Assembly (NCBI RefSeq): GCF_900176405.1
Contig: NZ_FWXJ01000008.1
Span: forward strand, 1-64,000
Direction: 5' to 3'
Source of the DNA: Polynucleobacter kasalickyi
GTDB lineage: Bacteria; Pseudomonadota; Gammaproteobacteria; Burkholderiales; Burkholderiaceae
DNA: 64,000 nt
The translations under genes and the position numbers were made by a program. Below, piece after piece: positions 30,618 through 40,444 of this stretch. The notes under the pieces are model-generated. The model was not told the DNA's origin. It was given only the letters and a program-made list of their open reading frames with translations, and searched no databases. The first letter of the stretch is position 1. Every line of letters begins with the position of its first letter.

Positions 30618-31256
30618 CTACCGGCTTTTAGGCTTTGATATCTCCGTACCAGGAATTGGGTTTGGCAACAAGCTCTTTTCTAGTGCCCAAGGCCTAATAA
30701 TCTTAATAAAGCTAGAGAACTGTCGGAGCTGCCAGGATGGATTTCTTTTGGGTGCTCCAGGTGTAATCAAACCTATTACTTTCTTTTGCTGCTCTCGAAC
30801 CATTTTCAAGGCTGTAGCTAAATCAGAATCATTTGAAACAATAACAGCGCAATCATAAGCATCAGCCCAGGCATCATTAAGAACATGTAAAGCTAAATTA
30901 ACGTCTGAACCCTTCTCTTCCGCCTTAAAAATTTCAATCTTATTTGGTGGAGGATTTGCATTTTCAGCAAAAACCTTATGACGTAAAAAATGTCCAAATT
31001 GAATTTCAACTTCTTAGCAATAAGCTTCTAAGGCTCTGAAGTAAGTATCTTGTCTAATATTAACTTGTGGATCACGATCGGTTGGTTGGACTCTGGCAGT
31101 AATATATTTTACTTTTATTAGGTTATTTTCATCACCTAAAATGGTTTTGAATAGCTTAACTAAATCCAGCCATTTATAAGGACTATCTTTTAACTGTCCA
31201 TAGTAAAAATTAAATCCATCTATATAGACAATAGTTCGTAGTTTGGACTTAGCCAC
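30618..31256 (-). pseudogene. NYN (PIN-like) domain protein interrupted by an in-frame TAA
   Basis: The reading frame starts with GTG at 31256 behind an AAAAGG ribosome site and reads TIVYIDGFNFYYGQL, typical of NYN ribonuclease-like proteins. A TAA at 31014-31016 (codon 81) stops it after RALEAYC. The same frame continues without shift as EVEIQFGHFLRHKVFAE, AEEKGSDVNLALHVLND, CAVIVSNDSDLATALKMV and KKVIGLITPG, ending near 30618. The acidic residues of the PIN-like active site are all kept on both sides of the stop. With the stop read through it would be a normal-length protein of about 212 residues. A recent nonsense mutation or sequencing error is the simplest view. Confidence 0.8.
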
Positions 31257-31270
31257 AAAAAACCTTTTCT

Positions 31271-31298
31271 AAAAAAAGCAAAGGCCTCCGAAGAGGCC
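31271..31298 (-). terminator. Terminator-shaped hairpin in the NYN leader
   Basis: On the minus strand GGCCTC-TTCG-GAGGCC is followed by TTTGC and seven T residues (31277-31271). The T-run ends 14 nt before the GTG start of the NYN gene and abuts its ribosome site. It has the form of an intrinsic terminator with a stable UUCG tetraloop, either ending an upstream transcript or acting as an attenuator. Confidence 0.65.
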
Positions 31299-31303
31299 CT
31301 GCA

Positions 31304-31325
31304 CCTGACAGTCGAAACCGTCAGG
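31304..31325 (-). other. Second hairpin of the NYN leader
   Basis: CCTGAC (31304-31309) pairs with GTCAGG (31320-31325). On the minus strand an extra G-U and G-C pair lengthen the stem to eight, leaving a short TTTCGA loop. It lies five bases from the terminator-shaped hairpin, so the two would form tandem hairpins in a transcript of the NYN gene. Confidence 0.45.
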
Positions 31326-31360
31326 GAAGTAAATTCAACGATAGTATCTAGCATCCCAAA

Positions 31361-31386
31361 AATCAATACCTCTTATTGATTTTTTT
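31361..31386. terminator. Bidirectional terminator-like hairpin downstream of maeB
   Basis: AATCAATA (31361-31368) pairs with TATTGATT (31374-31381) around CCTCT. On the plus strand it runs into TTTTTT; on the minus strand it is followed by five T. It lies 235 nt beyond the maeB stop and could end maeB transcripts or a plus-strand RNA. Confidence 0.5.
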
Positions 31387-31620
31387 ATTCATACAACACT
31401 ATTTTCCAATCAAGTTGTCATTAATGGATCAACTAAACAAGTGCTACTCAACGGGTCGGAAATCTAGTTGCCTGTTATATATCACCCGTGGTTTCGCGTT
31501 TTTTATTTAAATCTAACTTTACCTTAAACACAATAAACTTAAAAATCTATTTTCTCTAAGGTTATTACACAACTCTGTAATGGAAACTAGAAACCTTTAT
31601 TACTTTAATAATGCCTTCTA

Positions 31621-33957
31621 TTATTTATGTAACTCAATCCCCATTACAGCCAAAGTTGCCATATTAACAATCCTACGAACAGTCGAAGATGGTGTCAAAA
31701 TATGGACTGATTTGGCCGCACCCAACAAAATAGGACCAATCGCAATTCCATTACCCGCTGCCACTTTGAGTAAGTTATAAGAAATATTGGCCGCATCAAT
31801 ATTTGGCATCACGAGTAAGTTTGCCGGTCCAGTTAAGGTGCCATCTTTCATAATCGATTCCCGAATGGCTGGATCTAGGGCGCAATCACCATGCATTTCG
31901 CCATCCACTTCAATATCTGGATGCTTTTCACGCAGAATTTGGTAAAGTTTGCGCATTTTTTCAGCAGAGGCTGCTGTCGAAGAACCAAAGTTTGAGTGGG
32001 ATAAGAGCGCCACTTTCGGCTCAATATTGAGGGAGCGCATTTCTGCAACTGCCAGTCGAGTAATTTCAGCAAGCTCCTCTGCCGTCGGATCATAGTTGAT
32101 ATGGGTATCAACAATAAATAACTGACGATCAGGCAGAACTAAGGCATTCATAGCTGCATACACATTCGTACCCGGCTCGTGACCAATCGCCACATCAATG
32201 AAATGTAAATGTGCCGCAGGATTACCTATGAGGCCACAAATTAAACCATCGGCATCGCCTTTACGTACCATCAAACTACCAATTAAGGTACTACGTCGTC
32301 TGACTTCAAGTCTTGCATAGGACTGCGTAACGCCCTTACGCTTTGTTAGTTCGTAGAAAGTTTGCCAGTAATCTTTGAAACGCTCATCATTTTCCGTATT
32401 GATCACGGTGTAATCAGTATCCCGCGCAAGACGCAAACCTAACTTCTTCACACGATGCTCAATGACATTCGGACGACCAATCAGAATCGGATTGACAATC
32501 TGCTCATCTACTAAAACCTGTACAGCTCTGAGGATTTTTTCATCTTCACCCTCACAAAATACAATCCGTTTTTTATTCTTATCAATCTTTTTCGCAGCCG
32601 CAAATAAGGGCTTCATGACGGTACCCGATTGATATACGAACTGTTGCAACTGATTGGTGTAAGCAGCAAAGTCCGTAATTGGTCTAGTCGCTACGCCACT
32701 TTCCATCGCAGCTTTAGCAACTGCAGGGGCAATAATCGTAATCAGTCTCGGATCAAAAGGCTTTGGAATCAGGTATTCTGGACCAAAGGTTAAGTCTGCA
32801 ATTCCGTAAGCATTCGCCACAATTTCACTTTGCTCTGCACGGGCGAGCTCAGCAACTGCGTCAACGGCGGCAATTTCCATTTCCCGCGTAATGGTAGTGG
32901 CACCGACATCTAATGCGCCACGGAAAATAAAAGGGAAACAAAGGACGTTATTCACCTGATTTGGATAATCCGTTCTACCCGTAGCAATCACAGCATCACT
33001 GCGAACGGCTTTAATATCCGCTGGATTAATTTCAGGATTGGGATTAGCTAAGACAAAAATCAATGGATTAGGCGCCATCTTTTTGACCATATCCTGGCTT
33101 ACGACACCTCCAGCAGAAAGTCCCAACAAAATATCTGCGTCTTCAATAATGTCGCTTAAGGTTCTGGCAGAAGTATCTTTAGCAAAGACATCTTTGTCCG
33201 GATCCATTAATTCGACCCGGCCTTTGTAAACCACCCCAGCTAAATCCGTCACATAAATATTTTCAACTGGCATGCCTAAATCGACCAATAAATCGAGGCA
33301 GGCTAGAGCTGCGGCACCCGCTCCAGAAGTCACTAATTTGACGTCTTTAATACTTTTACCGACCACTTTTAAACCATTCGTAATCGCTGCGCACACGACA
33401 ATCGCTGTACCATGCTGATCATCATGGAAGACTGGAATCTTCATTCTTTCACGTAATTTACGCTCTACCAAAAAGCAATCTGGGGCTTTAATGTCTTCCA
33501 GATTAATACCGCCAAAGGTGGGCTCTAAGGAGGCAATAATATCGACTAACTTTTCTGGATCGGATTCATTAATTTCGATGTCAAAGACATCAATACCAGC
33601 AAATTTCTTAAATAAAACAGCTTTACCTTCCATCACAGGCTTACTAGCCAAGCCACCAATATTGCCTAAACCTAAAACTGCTGAGCCGTTCGTTACGACT
33701 CCAACCAAATTACCACGCGCAGTATATTTCACGGCATTCGCAGGATCCGCCACAATTTCAAGGCAGGCAGCGGCCACGCCAGGTGTGTAGGCTAATGCCA
33801 AATCGCGTTGATTGGTTAATTGTTTGGTGGGAGTAACTGAAATTTTTCCTGGCGTAGGAAACTGATGATAATCTAGAGCTGCTTTTTTAAGTGCTTCTTG
33901 GGAGTTACTTGGTGCGTTTGTTTGATTCGCTGTCGGCTGTTGAGAGTCTTGGCTCAT
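31621..33957 (-). CDS. maeB: NADP-dependent malic enzyme with C-terminal phosphotransacetylase-like domain
   Basis: This 778-residue MaeB decarboxylates malate to pyruvate with NADPH formation. The malic enzyme half (about 25-440) has [61 protein letters not shown] and [12 protein letters not shown]. The C-terminal half (about 450-778) is phosphotransacetylase-like ([39 protein letters not shown]), a regulatory domain in MaeB. Full length and intact. Divergent from thiL. Confidence 0.96.
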   Translation of the reverse strand: MSQDSQQPTANQTNAPSNSQEALKKAALDYHQFPTPGKISVTPTKQLTNQRDLALAYTPGVAAACLEIVADPANAVKYTARGNLVGVVTNGSAVLGLGNIGGLASKPVMEGKAVLFKKFAGIDVFDIEINESDPEKLVDIIASLEPTFGGINLEDIKAPDCFLVERKLRERMKIPVFHDDQHGTAIVVCAAITNGLKVVGKSIKDVKLVTSGAGAAALACLDLLVDLGMPVENIYVTDLAGVVYKGRVELMDPDKDVFAKDTSARTLSDIIEDADILLGLSAGGVVSQDMVKKMAPNPLIFVLANPNPEINPADIKAVRSDAVIATGRTDYPNQVNNVLCFPFIFRGALDVGATTITREMEIAAVDAVAELARAEQSEIVANAYGIADLTFGPEYLIPKPFDPRLITIIAPAVAKAAMESGVATRPITDFAAYTNQLQQFVYQSGTVMKPLFAAAKKIDKNKKRIVFCEGEDEKILRAVQVLVDEQIVNPILIGRPNVIEHRVKKLGLRLARDTDYTVINTENDERFKDYWQTFYELTKRKGVTQSYARLEVRRRSTLIGSLMVRKGDADGLICGLIGNPAAHLHFIDVAIGHEPGTNVYAAMNALVLPDRQLFIVDTHINYDPTAEELAEITRLAVAEMRSLNIEPKVALLSHSNFGSSTAASAEKMRKLYQILREKHPDIEVDGEMHGDCALDPAIRESIMKDGTLTGPANLLVMPNIDAANISYNLLKVAAGNGIAIGPILLGAAKSVHILTPSSTVRRIVNMATLAVMGIELHK

Positions 33958-34102
33958 ATATTTTCCATATTGTTTATTGCGCTTAATTTATTGTTTTTAT
34001 TTGTTACTACTATTTTCTACTATTTATTTTTAAATATTACCAATTGGCAACATTCATTTTCATTACTTTACGCCATTTTTATAACATCACCTACAATTCA
34101 TT

Positions 34103-35170
34103 ATGGCCTCTGATAAATCCCAACAATTTGGTGAATTTGATCTAATTAACAAGTATTTTTTAAGGAACTCCTTATCAAATCCATCAATTGACCATCACCA
34201 TGAGCAGGTGCTCCTCGGTATTGGTGATGATTGCGCCTTACTTGCGCCACCACCAAGTGACCATATGTTAGCAGTTACGTCTGACATGTTAGTTGAAAAC
34301 AGGCACTTCTTTAGTGATGCTGACCCGAAGCTTTTGGGCCACAAGAGCTTGGCTGTCAATCTGTCTGATTTAGCAGCGATGGGAGCAAAACCTACTGCTT
34401 TTACCCTATCGATTGCCCTTCCACACATCAATCATGCGTGGTTATCCGCTTTTTCAGAAGGTTTACACGCTATCTCCGATCAATTTCATTGCCCATTAAT
34501 TGGTGGTGATACCACCTCCGGACCTCTCACCATTGCGATTACAGCGATGGGCTATTTGCCCAAAAAAAGTGCACTCAAACGCAGTGGAGCTAAGGTTGGG
34601 GATGATATTTGGGTATCTGGTGAAGTTGGCGATGCACGATATGCGCTTGGTATCCGACGCGGCGAGTGGCCATCCATCCGTCCTGACGCGAGCTCTTGGA
34701 CAAAGATTGCACTGCGGATGGACGCACCTCAACCTCGAGTTGATTTAGGGATCGCATTGCGGGATGTTGCGCACTCGGCGGTGGATATTTCTGATGGTTT
34801 ATTGGGAGATTTACAGCACATACTAAAGGCTTCACAGTGTCAGGCGGCCATCCAGATAGATCAAGTACCGGTTTCTACACAACTCCAGCTCGAATCCCAA
34901 GCCATGCGCAGAATCTGCAGTTTAAGAGGGGGTGATGACTATGAGCTGTGTTTTACTGCTCCTCGTCAAAACGCTGCCCAGATCGAAGCCATTGGTCGCA
35001 ATCTCAACCTACGCTTGACCAAAATTGGTAATATCACCGAAGCACCGATCTCAAGCTCCTCGAACGACGCGATCCATCGCATGGAACTGATCGATCAACA
35101 GGGTGAACGGCTCCCTTTGCAAGAGGTACAAATGTACTTAAAATCCTTTGATCATTTTGATGTGGCTTAA
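34103..35170 (+). CDS. thiL: Thiamine-monophosphate kinase
   Basis: This 355-residue enzyme phosphorylates thiamine monophosphate to thiamine diphosphate. Motifs: FDLINKYF near the start, GIGDDCALLAPP around 40, TSDMLVENRHF, GHKSLAVNLSDLAAMGAKPTAF, GGDTTSGPL and SAVDISDGLLGDL, all of the ThiL/PurM fold. First gene of the thiL-pgpA-pncC set typical of betaproteobacteria. Confidence 0.95.
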   Translation: MASDKSQQFGEFDLINKYFLRNSLSNPSIDHHHEQVLLGIGDDCALLAPPPSDHMLAVTSDMLVENRHFFSDADPKLLGHKSLAVNLSDLAAMGAKPTAFTLSIALPHINHAWLSAFSEGLHAISDQFHCPLIGGDTTSGPLTIAITAMGYLPKKSALKRSGAKVGDDIWVSGEVGDARYALGIRRGEWPSIRPDASSWTKIALRMDAPQPRVDLGIALRDVAHSAVDISDGLLGDLQHILKASQCQAAIQIDQVPVSTQLQLESQAMRRICSLRGGDDYELCFTAPRQNAAQIEAIGRNLNLRLTKIGNITEAPISSSSNDAIHRMELIDQQGERLPLQEVQMYLKSFDHFDVA

Positions 35171-35188
35171 ATTTATTTGAAATTGAAT

Positions 35189-35791
35189 ATGACTGACTTC
35201 TCTTCTACGAACATTCCATCACCCATCAATTCCGGATTCATGCCGATTACCCCTACCGCCAACTGGATCAAAGATCGTCCTTGGCGTTTGTTTGCTTTTG
35301 GCTTTGGCACTGGTTTAAGTCCTATTGGACCTGGCACGGTTGGCACACTTTGGGCTTGGATTGCCTGCCTTGCTTATCACGTGTTCTACCCTAGTCTAGA
35401 AACTTTTGAGAGTATCGTATTGTTAGTTGGAGGGTTGATTCTAGGGATCATCGTGTGCGGTTTAACGGGTAAAGAATTAGGTAAAACGGATCATGGTGGA
35501 ATTGTTTGGGATGAAATTCTGGCCTTTTGGTTAATCTTATTTTTTATCATCCCGAGTTCTTGGCTGGTCCAAAGTCTAGCATTTGTCTTATTTCGCTTTT
35601 TTGATATCGCCAAACCTGGACCGATCAAGATGGTTGATCAATATTTTAAAGATTGGCAACCTAGTCCTAGCACAGCACCATATGCCACCTGGATTCGAGG
35701 TTTTGGTGTCATGGTTGATGATCTCTTTGCGGCCCTTGCCACTCTATTTGTTTTATCGATTCTCATCCGACTAGGGGCTCTCTCTTTATGA
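35189..35791 (+). CDS. pgpA: Phosphatidylglycerophosphatase A
   Basis: This 200-residue membrane phosphatase makes phosphatidylglycerol. It has GFGTGLSPIGPGTVGTLWAW near residue 36, GKTDHGGIVWDEILAFW near 110, and RFFDIAKPGPIKMVDQ near 140, the PgpA signatures with acidic active-site residues, plus four hydrophobic segments. The ATG at 35189 was preferred over a TTG at 35177. Its stop overlaps the next start by 4 nt (ATGA). Confidence 0.94.
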   Translation: MTDFSSTNIPSPINSGFMPITPTANWIKDRPWRLFAFGFGTGLSPIGPGTVGTLWAWIACLAYHVFYPSLETFESIVLLVGGLILGIIVCGLTGKELGKTDHGGIVWDEILAFWLILFFIIPSSWLVQSLAFVLFRFFDIAKPGPIKMVDQYFKDWQPSPSTAPYATWIRGFGVMVDDLFAALATLFVLSILIRLGALSL

Positions 35792-36309
35792 AACATATTG
35801 CTAATGAACACGCAGTTGCCCTATCTCATTTTTTAATGGATCACCATCTTGTCATGAGTACGGCGGAGTCTTGTACTGGTGGCATGGTAGCAAGTGCCCT
35901 CACTGATCTTGCGGGTTCAAGTGCTTGGTTTGATCGTGGCTTTGTGACTTATAGCAATGAGGCAAAATGCGATAGTCTGGGCGTAGCGATGGACTTGATT
36001 CAAACCCACGGCGCTGTCAGTGAAGAAGTGGCCAGAGCCATGGCAATTGGCACGATTACACACTCTAAAGCGGATATTGCCTTATCCATTTCTGGTGTTG
36101 CTGGCCCAACAGGTGGAAGTTTAGAAAAACCCGTTGGCTTTGTCTGTTTCGGTTGGGCTTGGAAACAAAATGGTGTAATTCACTCGCAAACGCAGGCTGT
36201 AAAACTTTTAGGCACCGACATCACCATTACAGAGTCAACCCGTCATATTGTCAGGCTATTAGCCCGAGATCATGCCTTAAAAGAACTATTAGTATTTTTA
36301 AAGAATTAA
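35788..36309 (+). CDS. pncC: Nicotinamide-nucleotide amidase (CinA C-terminal domain)
   Basis: This 173-residue protein is the stand-alone CinA C-terminal domain, which deamidates NMN to nicotinate mononucleotide in NAD salvage. Visible features: MSTAESCTGGMVASALTDLAGSS, FDRGFVTYSNEAKCDSLGV, HGAVSEEVARAMA and DIALSISGVAGPTGGS. Coupled to pgpA by an ATGA overlap. Confidence 0.94.
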   Translation: MKHIANEHAVALSHFLMDHHLVMSTAESCTGGMVASALTDLAGSSAWFDRGFVTYSNEAKCDSLGVAMDLIQTHGAVSEEVARAMAIGTITHSKADIALSISGVAGPTGGSLEKPVGFVCFGWAWKQNGVIHSQTQAVKLLGTDITITESTRHIVRLLARDHALKELLVFLKN

Positions 36310-36660
36310 GAAACGAAGTTCATCTTCAAAACTTGAGAAACTCACAACCAGAAAGCACTCGGAATCATATCAAATTGATATCTTCCGCCGTGCATTGTAA
36401 TAACTCCTAACAGTTGGATCGTTGATGATGTTGCAAAACTGATAGGCTTTTCTGGAACACTCCATTTCTAGTAGAGTGATAGCCTATGGATATTAGTCGG
36501 GGGGATGATTTCTAGTCCAGCTCACGGGGATTTAGCCTTTACGGTTCCATTGTTTGATGAGTTCTTATTGCGATTAATGTAAAAGTTTTTTAAACTACAC
36601 TATTTTTTGTTTGAATTGGATATCGCTATCTAATCTACTACTAAAACGATATCCACTTCG
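36310..36660. other. 351-bp intergenic region with a nested hairpin
   Basis: No gene was seen between the convergent pncC and pyrF. Within it ATAGGCT (36442-36448) pairs with AGCCTAT (36481-36487) and encloses CACTC (36458-36462) paired with GAGTG (36474-36478). A G-rich stretch (36498-36503) follows. The base composition is less AT-rich than other gaps here. It could hold a small RNA, but no known family was recognised. Confidence 0.3.
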
Positions 36661-37509
36661 CTATCTCGCTCGATTAATCGCATCCCTCGTCTTTAGCGCC
36701 TCTTTTCTTGCTGCCTCTGCAAAGTCCTCACCTTGACTAGCGTACAAGATTGCCCTCGAAGAATTAATCATTAGATTTTTATTCCGTCCAGCTTTGACCG
36801 TTGCTTGCACATCTCCACCCTGAGCACCAATTCCTGGTATCAAAAGAGGCATATCGCCAACAATTTCGCGCACTTTAGCAATTTCCTCAGGGAAAGTCGC
36901 ACCCACCACTAAGCACATTTGGCCATTGGTGTTCCACTTCGTTGCGGCGCTCTTAGCAACGCGCTCATAGACCGACATGACCTCACCACTACCATCTGTC
37001 GTGGGTAAGAATTGAATATCAGAGCCTCCTGGGTTTGAGGTCCGACACAGCACGATCACCCCTTTACCAGCGTAGCTTAAATAGGGCTCCATCGAATCAA
37101 AGCCCATATAAGGATTTACTGTCACGGCATCAGCCTGATAACGCTCAAAAGCCTCGATGGCATACTGCGACGCAGTAGAACCGATATCGCCACGCTTCGC
37201 GTCCAAGATCACCGGAATATGCGGGTAATGCCGATGAATATAACTAATTAACTTTTCTAGTTGGTCTTCTGCCCTTGCTGAAGCAAAATATGCAATTTGG
37301 GGCTTGAAAGCACAAACTAAATCGGCGGTTGCGTCTACAATATACCGGCAGAACGTAAAAATAGCATTTGCCTGACCTTGTAGAGAAAGTGGGAATTTTT
37401 GTTGATCTGGATCTAAGCCGACACACAGCATCGACTGATGTTTTTCAACGCAATAATGGTATTTCTCTAAAAAAGAAGATCCATTAGTAATAGTAGGTGA
37501 ATTATTCAA
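36661..37509 (-). CDS. pyrF: Orotidine 5'-phosphate decarboxylase (type 2)
   Basis: This 282-residue enzyme is of the long type 2 PyrF subfamily and makes UMP. Features: [36 protein letters not shown] with the catalytic Lys, [18 protein letters not shown] with the Asp-Lys-Asp set, and [11 protein letters not shown]. It converges on pncC across a 351-bp gap and is divergent from corA. Confidence 0.95.
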   Translation of the reverse strand: MNNSPTITNGSSFLEKYHYCVEKHQSMLCVGLDPDQQKFPLSLQGQANAIFTFCRYIVDATADLVCAFKPQIAYFASARAEDQLEKLISYIHRHYPHIPVILDAKRGDIGSTASQYAIEAFERYQADAVTVNPYMGFDSMEPYLSYAGKGVIVLCRTSNPGGSDIQFLPTTDGSGEVMSVYERVAKSAATKWNTNGQMCLVVGATFPEEIAKVREIVGDMPLLIPGIGAQGGDVQATVKAGRNKNLMINSSRAILYASQGEDFAEAARKEALKTRDAINRAR

Positions 37510-37593
37510 AAGAGTTAAATTAAATTGTTTTAATAACGATACTTTAAACTTTCTTTTAATTCTAGTTAAGAAGTAAATTTGAGGAAATGCAAA

Positions 37594-38559
37594 ATGATCA
37601 ATTTATTCACATTACAAAACGGCCGTTTGGTCCAAGAACAAGTTGAAGACCTCAATGAACTTTTAGACCAGCATGCGCCGATTTGGATTGATGCGATTGA
37701 GCCAAACGATGAAGAGTTAGGCTGGATCAAGACTGCCTTTGGTGTTTCCCTCCCAGAATTAGAAGAACTTGGTGACTTAGAAGCCTCTGCCCGATATTTT
37801 GCAGGCGATGACGGCTACCTCCATATTCGTACCGATTTTTTACTGGATGAAGATGACCTTTCCCGCAACGTTCGGGTAGCTTTTGTTCTCACCGATAAAA
37901 CCTTATTCTCCATCCATGACGAAGATTTACCAGTTTTCCGGCTCGTGCGCATGCGCGCTCGACTGCGTCCGGGGTCTGTCAATGATGCAAAAGATGTTTT
38001 ATTAGACCTTTATTCCACCGATGCCGAGTATTCTGCCGACTCCTTGGAAGAAGTTTATGTTCAGTTAGAAGAGGCCAGTAAAGTGGTCTTATCCAATACC
38101 GTGACCGATCAAATTGCGGGAGTAGTCCTCGAAACCATTGCTAAAGAGGAAGATACGAATGGTCGTATTCGGCGCAATGTGATGGACACACGTCGAGCAC
38201 TCTCTTATCTTATGCGTAGTAAATACCTATCAGATGCCCAACAAGAAGAAGCTAGATTGATTTTGCGTGACATTGATTCACTCGAAAACCATACTGCTTT
38301 CCTGTTTGATAAGATCAACTTCTTAATGGATGCGACGGTCGGTTTTATTAATATTAACCAAAATAAAATTATTAAAATCTTTGCCGTGGTATCGGTGGGT
38401 CTCATGCCACCTACCTTACTCGCTAGTATTTGGGGGATGAACTTTGAATTCATGCCAGAATTAAAGCTGATGATTGGCTACCCGATTGCCCTCCTCATGA
38501 TGGTTATTTCGACCATTCTGCCACTGGTTTACTTTAAGCGTAAAGGTTGGATGGACTAA
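37594..38559 (+). CDS. corA: CorA magnesium/cobalt transporter
   Basis: This 321-residue protein is a CorA-type Mg2+ channel: a long acidic N-terminal funnel domain, then two C-terminal membrane helices. The signature GMN is in [13 protein letters not shown], and a basic tail [10 protein letters not shown] ends the protein. ATG 37594 is chosen because a GAGGA ribosome site (37581-37585) sits at normal distance; the in-frame TTG at 37579 overlaps that site. Confidence 0.95.
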   Translation: MINLFTLQNGRLVQEQVEDLNELLDQHAPIWIDAIEPNDEELGWIKTAFGVSLPELEELGDLEASARYFAGDDGYLHIRTDFLLDEDDLSRNVRVAFVLTDKTLFSIHDEDLPVFRLVRMRARLRPGSVNDAKDVLLDLYSTDAEYSADSLEEVYVQLEEASKVVLSNTVTDQIAGVVLETIAKEEDTNGRIRRNVMDTRRALSYLMRSKYLSDAQQEEARLILRDIDSLENHTAFLFDKINFLMDATVGFININQNKIIKIFAVVSVGLMPPTLLASIWGMNFEFMPELKLMIGYPIALLMMVISTILPLVYFKRKGWMD

Positions 38560-38614
38560 GTAAGTAAACTCAAACGAAGGTTTTGAAACATCTAAAACCT
38601 TAGAAGGTCCTCAA

Positions 38615-39511
38615 TTAAAGTGCCTCACGTAGCGTCTTTAAGACAATTTTTGTATCAAGCTTGGCTAAGTCTGGCAATTTTCGCCAGACTTGAAAAGCCA
38701 CAGCAGCCTGTTCAACTAACATTCCTAAGCCATCCTTCACGACAAATCCATGGTCTTGCATTTGTTGCATAAAGACCGTTGTCTTACCGTACACCATGTC
38801 ATAGCTTAAGACGGATTTGTCTTTAGTTTCACAGATCATGGCGAGATGATTCGCTTGTATATTTGTCAGAGGTGAGTTACTCGTTAATCCAGTCGATGTT
38901 CCGTTAATGACGATGTCAAAAGGCTCATCTAAATTTTCAATCCAGTGACTCTCTAGCGCTCCTAGGTGAACACCTAAGGCTGCAGCTTCCTGTTCAAATC
39001 GATTCACTAGTTCTAGTGCTTTTTCAAAAGTACGATTCACAATCACGATACTAGCCACTTCCGCCTTGATGAATGGCAAGATCACCCCTTGCACTGCGCC
39101 ACCAGCGCCGAGAATCAGTACGGAACGGCCTTTTAAACTGTCACTCTCATCCATCAGATCTCTCACCAAACCAAGACCATCGGAATTATCCCCAAACAAC
39201 TTCCCATTTTCCATCCACAGGATATTGACTACTCCAGCAGCTTTTGCGTAACTCGTTAACTCATCACACATGGCAAACGCTTTATTTTTGAATGGCACGG
39301 TAACATTTAAACCCTTGCCACCTGCCGCAAAAAATTCTTGTACCGTTTTCTCAAACTCTTCTACTTCAGAAAATAACAAACCATATTTCATATTTTGCCC
39401 TGTTTGCTGGGCAAATAAATGATGGATTTGTGGAGATTTGCTATGCGCGATCGGATTACCAATCACCGCATAAACATCTTGATGGGGATAATCACTCGGT
39501 TGAATATTCAT
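38615..39511 (-). CDS. aroE: Shikimate dehydrogenase (NADP+)
   Basis: This 298-residue enzyme reduces 3-dehydroshikimate. Motifs: VIGNPIAHSKSPQIHHLFA (substrate site), GLNVTVPFKNKAFAMCD (catalytic Lys), GDNSDGLGLVRDL, the nucleotide-binding VLILGAGGAVQGVILPF, and IVNRTFEKALEL. In the conserved mpl-RNB-tonB-aroE order. Confidence 0.95.
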   Translation of the reverse strand: MNIQPSDYPHQDVYAVIGNPIAHSKSPQIHHLFAQQTGQNMKYGLLFSEVEEFEKTVQEFFAAGGKGLNVTVPFKNKAFAMCDELTSYAKAAGVVNILWMENGKLFGDNSDGLGLVRDLMDESDSLKGRSVLILGAGGAVQGVILPFIKAEVASIVIVNRTFEKALELVNRFEQEAAALGVHLGALESHWIENLDEPFDIVINGTSTGLTSNSPLTNIQANHLAMICETKDKSVLSYDMVYGKTTVFMQQMQDHGFVVKDGLGMLVEQAAVAFQVWRKLPDLAKLDTKIVLKTLREAL

Positions 39512-39544
39512 CTTTTTTGTCCTGTAATTCGTTGTATCTGGTAT

Positions 39545-40438
39545 TTATTTATTCTTTTTATTGGCGCGACTGGTCTCACGTTCACTCTTACTGGCTGGTT
39601 TTACAGAACCAAGCTCCAGTTGGCTTTTTCCTTGATTTTGGCCAACGCCTTGGACAAAATCAAACGTCGCAATCCAATCAATCACATCTAATTTTGCCAT
39701 CATTGCTGGTGAAAATTTACCAAATGGCGCACACGCATTCACAATCGCAATTGCTTGTTGATCAAGTTCGACATTACCCGAAGACTTTTCAATTTTGGGT
39801 TTAGACAGAATCTTGCCGTTTTTATCTACACTGATTAATACAATCAAACTGCCATAAAGAGGACCATTACTATTTCTCGGAAAGTACGTTGTACCGTAAG
39901 ATTCGACCTTTTTTCGCATGGCGTCATAATACTGCGCGTAAATGACCGCCTTCGCACTGGTAGAAGTAAGAATTGCTTTACGAGGACGGCTCGCCTCTTC
40001 TTGCAATCTTTTAGCAAGTTCCGCTTCAAGGCGCTCTAACTTTTCAAGCTCCTCAGCGCCTTTTCCTAATCGATTCTTTTGTGAACTGGCTTCTTGATTT
40101 TTAAGCGCGGCAATCAGGCGGTTCTGTTCTTTTTGTAAATTTTCTAATTCCTTTGCCATCCCAGGTTGAATGGCCGCTAAAGTCGTGGCATTCCGATCCA
40201 TCTCACTTTGACCACCACCGTTTAAATCATTCTGCGCTAATTTTTTAGGTTTCAACGGCGCTAATTTGGATTGGCTATTCACTAAAACCACCGCTAAGGG
40301 AGTTTTTAATCGAACTTCTTCTGGTTCATGAATTGCTTTTTGCCAAACCAGAAATGTCACATGAATCAAAATGGAGATGCACACTGCAATGACGATGGAT
40401 CGCTTGAACCAATAGACTAAGAATCCTTTCGTCGTCAT
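39545..40438 (-). CDS. TonB-family energy transducer
   Basis: This 297-residue protein has an N-terminal membrane anchor (IVIAVCISILIHVTFLVW), a charged coiled-coil region at about 90-155 rich in Glu, Lys, Leu and Gln, and a TonB C-terminal domain (~170-265: SLIVLISVDKNGKILSKPKI, ELDQQAIAIVNACAPFGKF). TonB couples inner-membrane proton motive force to outer-membrane transporters. It has no ExbB/ExbD neighbours here. The order next to RNB and aroE is typical of Burkholderiales. Confidence 0.88.
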   Translation of the reverse strand: MTTKGFLVYWFKRSIVIAVCISILIHVTFLVWQKAIHEPEEVRLKTPLAVVLVNSQSKLAPLKPKKLAQNDLNGGGQSEMDRNATTLAAIQPGMAKELENLQKEQNRLIAALKNQEASSQKNRLGKGAEELEKLERLEAELAKRLQEEASRPRKAILTSTSAKAVIYAQYYDAMRKKVESYGTTYFPRNSNGPLYGSLIVLISVDKNGKILSKPKIEKSSGNVELDQQAIAIVNACAPFGKFSPAMMAKLDVIDWIATFDFVQGVGQNQGKSQLELGSVKPASKSERETSRANKKNK

Positions 40439-40444
40439 CGCAGC

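Noticed and set aside
31440..31510. Possible tRNA-like fold downstream of maeB
   Set aside because: An ACGGGT/ACCCGT pair exists, but no T-arm or anticodon arm could be fitted.
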